Positions 7,987-9,084 of a stretch of 9,084 bases of DNA are shown here, piece by piece. A program made the position numbers and the translations under genes. Every line of letters starts with the position of its first letter. Position 1 is the stretch's first letter. Origin of the DNA: an uncultured bacterium (lineage in GTDB: Bacteria; Cyanobacteriota; Vampirovibrionia; Gastranaerophilales; Gastranaerophilaceae); assembly GCA_900555175.1 (NCBI GenBank), contig USJT01000032.1:1-9084 (forward strand), written 5' to 3'. The notes beneath the pieces are model-generated. The model made no database searches, was not told where the DNA came from, and saw only the letters and a program-made list of their open reading frames with translations.

Positions 7987-8023
7987 ATTTTTAATTATGC
8001 CTCATCTCTTCTTATTTTACTTA

Positions 8024-9084
8024 TTAACCGAATGTTTTGAATGAATTTTCAACGTTTTTATCTACAACGTTTTTAACTGAATCGTATTCTGTTTGAAGTG
8101 CGCTGTGTTCGGTATCAAGTTTTTTCAATTCAAGGTCAAGCTTTTTATCTTTGTTTTCAAGATCAGCCATATCTTGATTGTATTTAGATTCAGCTGCTGC
8201 AATTGCTCTGTCATCTGAAACTTCTTGAATACAGTTGTCTTCAGAAATTGATGTTGAAACGAAATCTTTATCTGTTGATGAGAAGTATTCAAGTCTTAAA
8301 GTTCCGTCTCTAAGTGCATCTTCAAATGTTACGTTGTCTTTAAGCGGTGATTTTTGAACATTACCGGCTGTACCTGTTCCGATTGAAGCATATTTATAAT
8401 GTTCAGGATCGCTGTTTGCTTTGGCTGCTGTTGTTGTGTATGTAAAATATCCGCTTGTTTGCATTTTTGTGAATATATTTTTGTAATATTTCAATGCTGA
8501 TGTGTTATCTGCATTTGAAGCTGATTTGTAATTGCTCAAATCATAATATTGGTTTTGAGCTTTTTGAGCATCTGTAAGACTTTCTTCTGTTCTCATAAAT
8601 GCTTCAGTTATTGCCATTGCATAATCATATAAATCTCTTGATTCTTGTGTTGTTCCTTCATAGTTGATAGGTTTGTAAACAAATTTGCTGCTATCGTATT
8701 GAATTTCAGATTTAGCATCATCTGAGTATTCGTCATAAGGAACAAGTTCTCCTGTTGTTTTGTCATAATATCTTAATTCATAGTTTGTGTTATATTGATT
8801 GTATTCTGAATATGAATCGTAGTTTTCTTTTACCAGATTGCCTGTGCCATCGTCATAGTAGTAACCTAATGTTCCAAGTTTTGTAGTATCAGAAAAGTCA
8901 TCATAATCAATTATGTTGTTGTCTTTATCAACATAACGTAAAGTATAATCAGGATTGTTTGTTATAGCTGTGCTGTAACTGTCATTTTTATTATCGTTGT
9001 TTGAATCTTTATCAAATGCAACTATATTGCCGTTTTTATCAACATATCTTTGTTTGTTGGTGCTTGTATTTTTTACGTTGTTTG
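8024..9084 (-). CDS. Hypothetical protein with Tyr/Asp repeats and coiled-coil tail (N-terminus outside window)
   Basis: Not recognised. The frame is open to the right edge, giving 352 visible residues; the start is outside the window, and a methionine codon at 8615-8617 is internal because coding continues upstream without a stop. Visible residues 12-120 hold four degenerate repeats around Y-[VY]-D-x-x-x-[GN]-x-[IL]-[IV]. Next comes a mixed region rich in Thr, Ser, Lys and Asp, including YFTYTTTAAKA. The last 63 residues are a charged, heptad-like helix (about 290-352: KKLDLELKKLD, then SVKNVVDKNVENSFKTFG). Composition is very rich in Asp, Asn, Tyr and Ser, with one visible cysteine, and no membrane segment is seen. 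It ends in tandem TAA stops and is convergent with fusA. A secreted, surface or appendage-related protein is a guess from composition only. Confidence 0.85.
   Translation of the reverse strand, partial: NNVKNTSTNKQRYVDKNGNIVAFDKDSNNDNKNDSYSTAITNNPDYTLRYVDKDNNIIDYDDFSDTTKLGTLGYYYDDGTGNLVKENYDSYSEYNQYNTNYELRYYDKTTGELVPYDEYSDDAKSEIQYDSSKFVYKPINYEGTTQESRDLYDYAMAITEAFMRTEESLTDAQKAQNQYYDLSNYKSASNADNTSALKYYKNIFTKMQTSGYFTYTTTAAKANSDPEHYKYASIGTGTAGNVQKSPLKDNVTFEDALRDGTLRLEYFSSTDKDFVSTSISEDNCIQEVSDDRAIAAAESKYNQDMADLENKDKKLDLELKKLDTEHSALQTEYDSVKNVVDKNVENSFKTFG
8723..9049 (-). repeat. Four degenerate protein repeats within the hypothetical gene
   Basis: In visible-residue numbering the units begin RYVDKNGNIVAFDKDS (12), RYVDKDNNIIDYDDFS (49), YYDDGTGNLVKENYDS (75) and RYYDKTTGELVPYDEYS (104). 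The Y-x-D cores are spaced 37, 25 and 30 residues apart. Units 1 and 2 share an exact 12-base stretch encoding YVDK (9035-9046 and 8924-8935). The third unit is the most divergent. The array may continue past the right edge. Confidence 0.75.

Noticed and set aside
7837..8040. Plus-strand open frame of 67 codons at the fusA end
   Set aside because: It overlaps the fusA 3' end out of frame and runs through the terminator hairpin; no independent start signal.

Overview
The window is AT-rich and contains six protein-coding genes, two of them cut by the window edges. An RND efflux pump with a periplasmic adaptor implies a diderm (Gram-negative-type) envelope. The low GC, the cyanobacteria-like EF-G N-terminus, and an Asp/Asn/Tyr-rich protein with a heptad-like tail would fit an uncultured gut lineage such as Gastranaerophilales (Melainabacteria). 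That assignment is impression only and is not proven by anything here.

Layout. Positions 1-4094 (minus) hold an adaptor-pump pair: an AcrA/MexA-like membrane fusion protein, then an AcrB/HAE1-type RND transporter that runs off the left edge before its last two or so membrane helices. A good sigma70-like promoter lies directly upstream of the adaptor gene. No TolC-like outer-membrane channel is in the window. Positions 4275-5708 (minus) hold two housekeeping genes, uppS (undecaprenyl diphosphate synthase) followed by rdgB (non-canonical purine NTP pyrophosphatase), separated by 117 bp. Positions 5841-7931 (plus) hold fusA (EF-G), transcribed alone and divergently from uppS, ending in a strong intrinsic terminator. 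Positions 8024-9084 (minus) hold the C-terminal part of an unrecognised protein, convergent with fusA, with four degenerate Tyr/Asp/Gly repeats and a coiled-coil-like tail.

The most interesting non-coding feature is the uppS/fusA divergent region. Candidate promoters for the two genes are mirror images around a 22-bp inverted repeat whose arms contain both -35 hexamers. If the uppS promoter is real, its transcript would be leaderless or nearly so. The most interesting coding feature is the repeat protein at the right edge. No mobile element, CRISPR array, tRNA or rRNA was found. Apart from the repeat protein, the genes are ordinary core or envelope functions, and I see no clear new multi-gene system.
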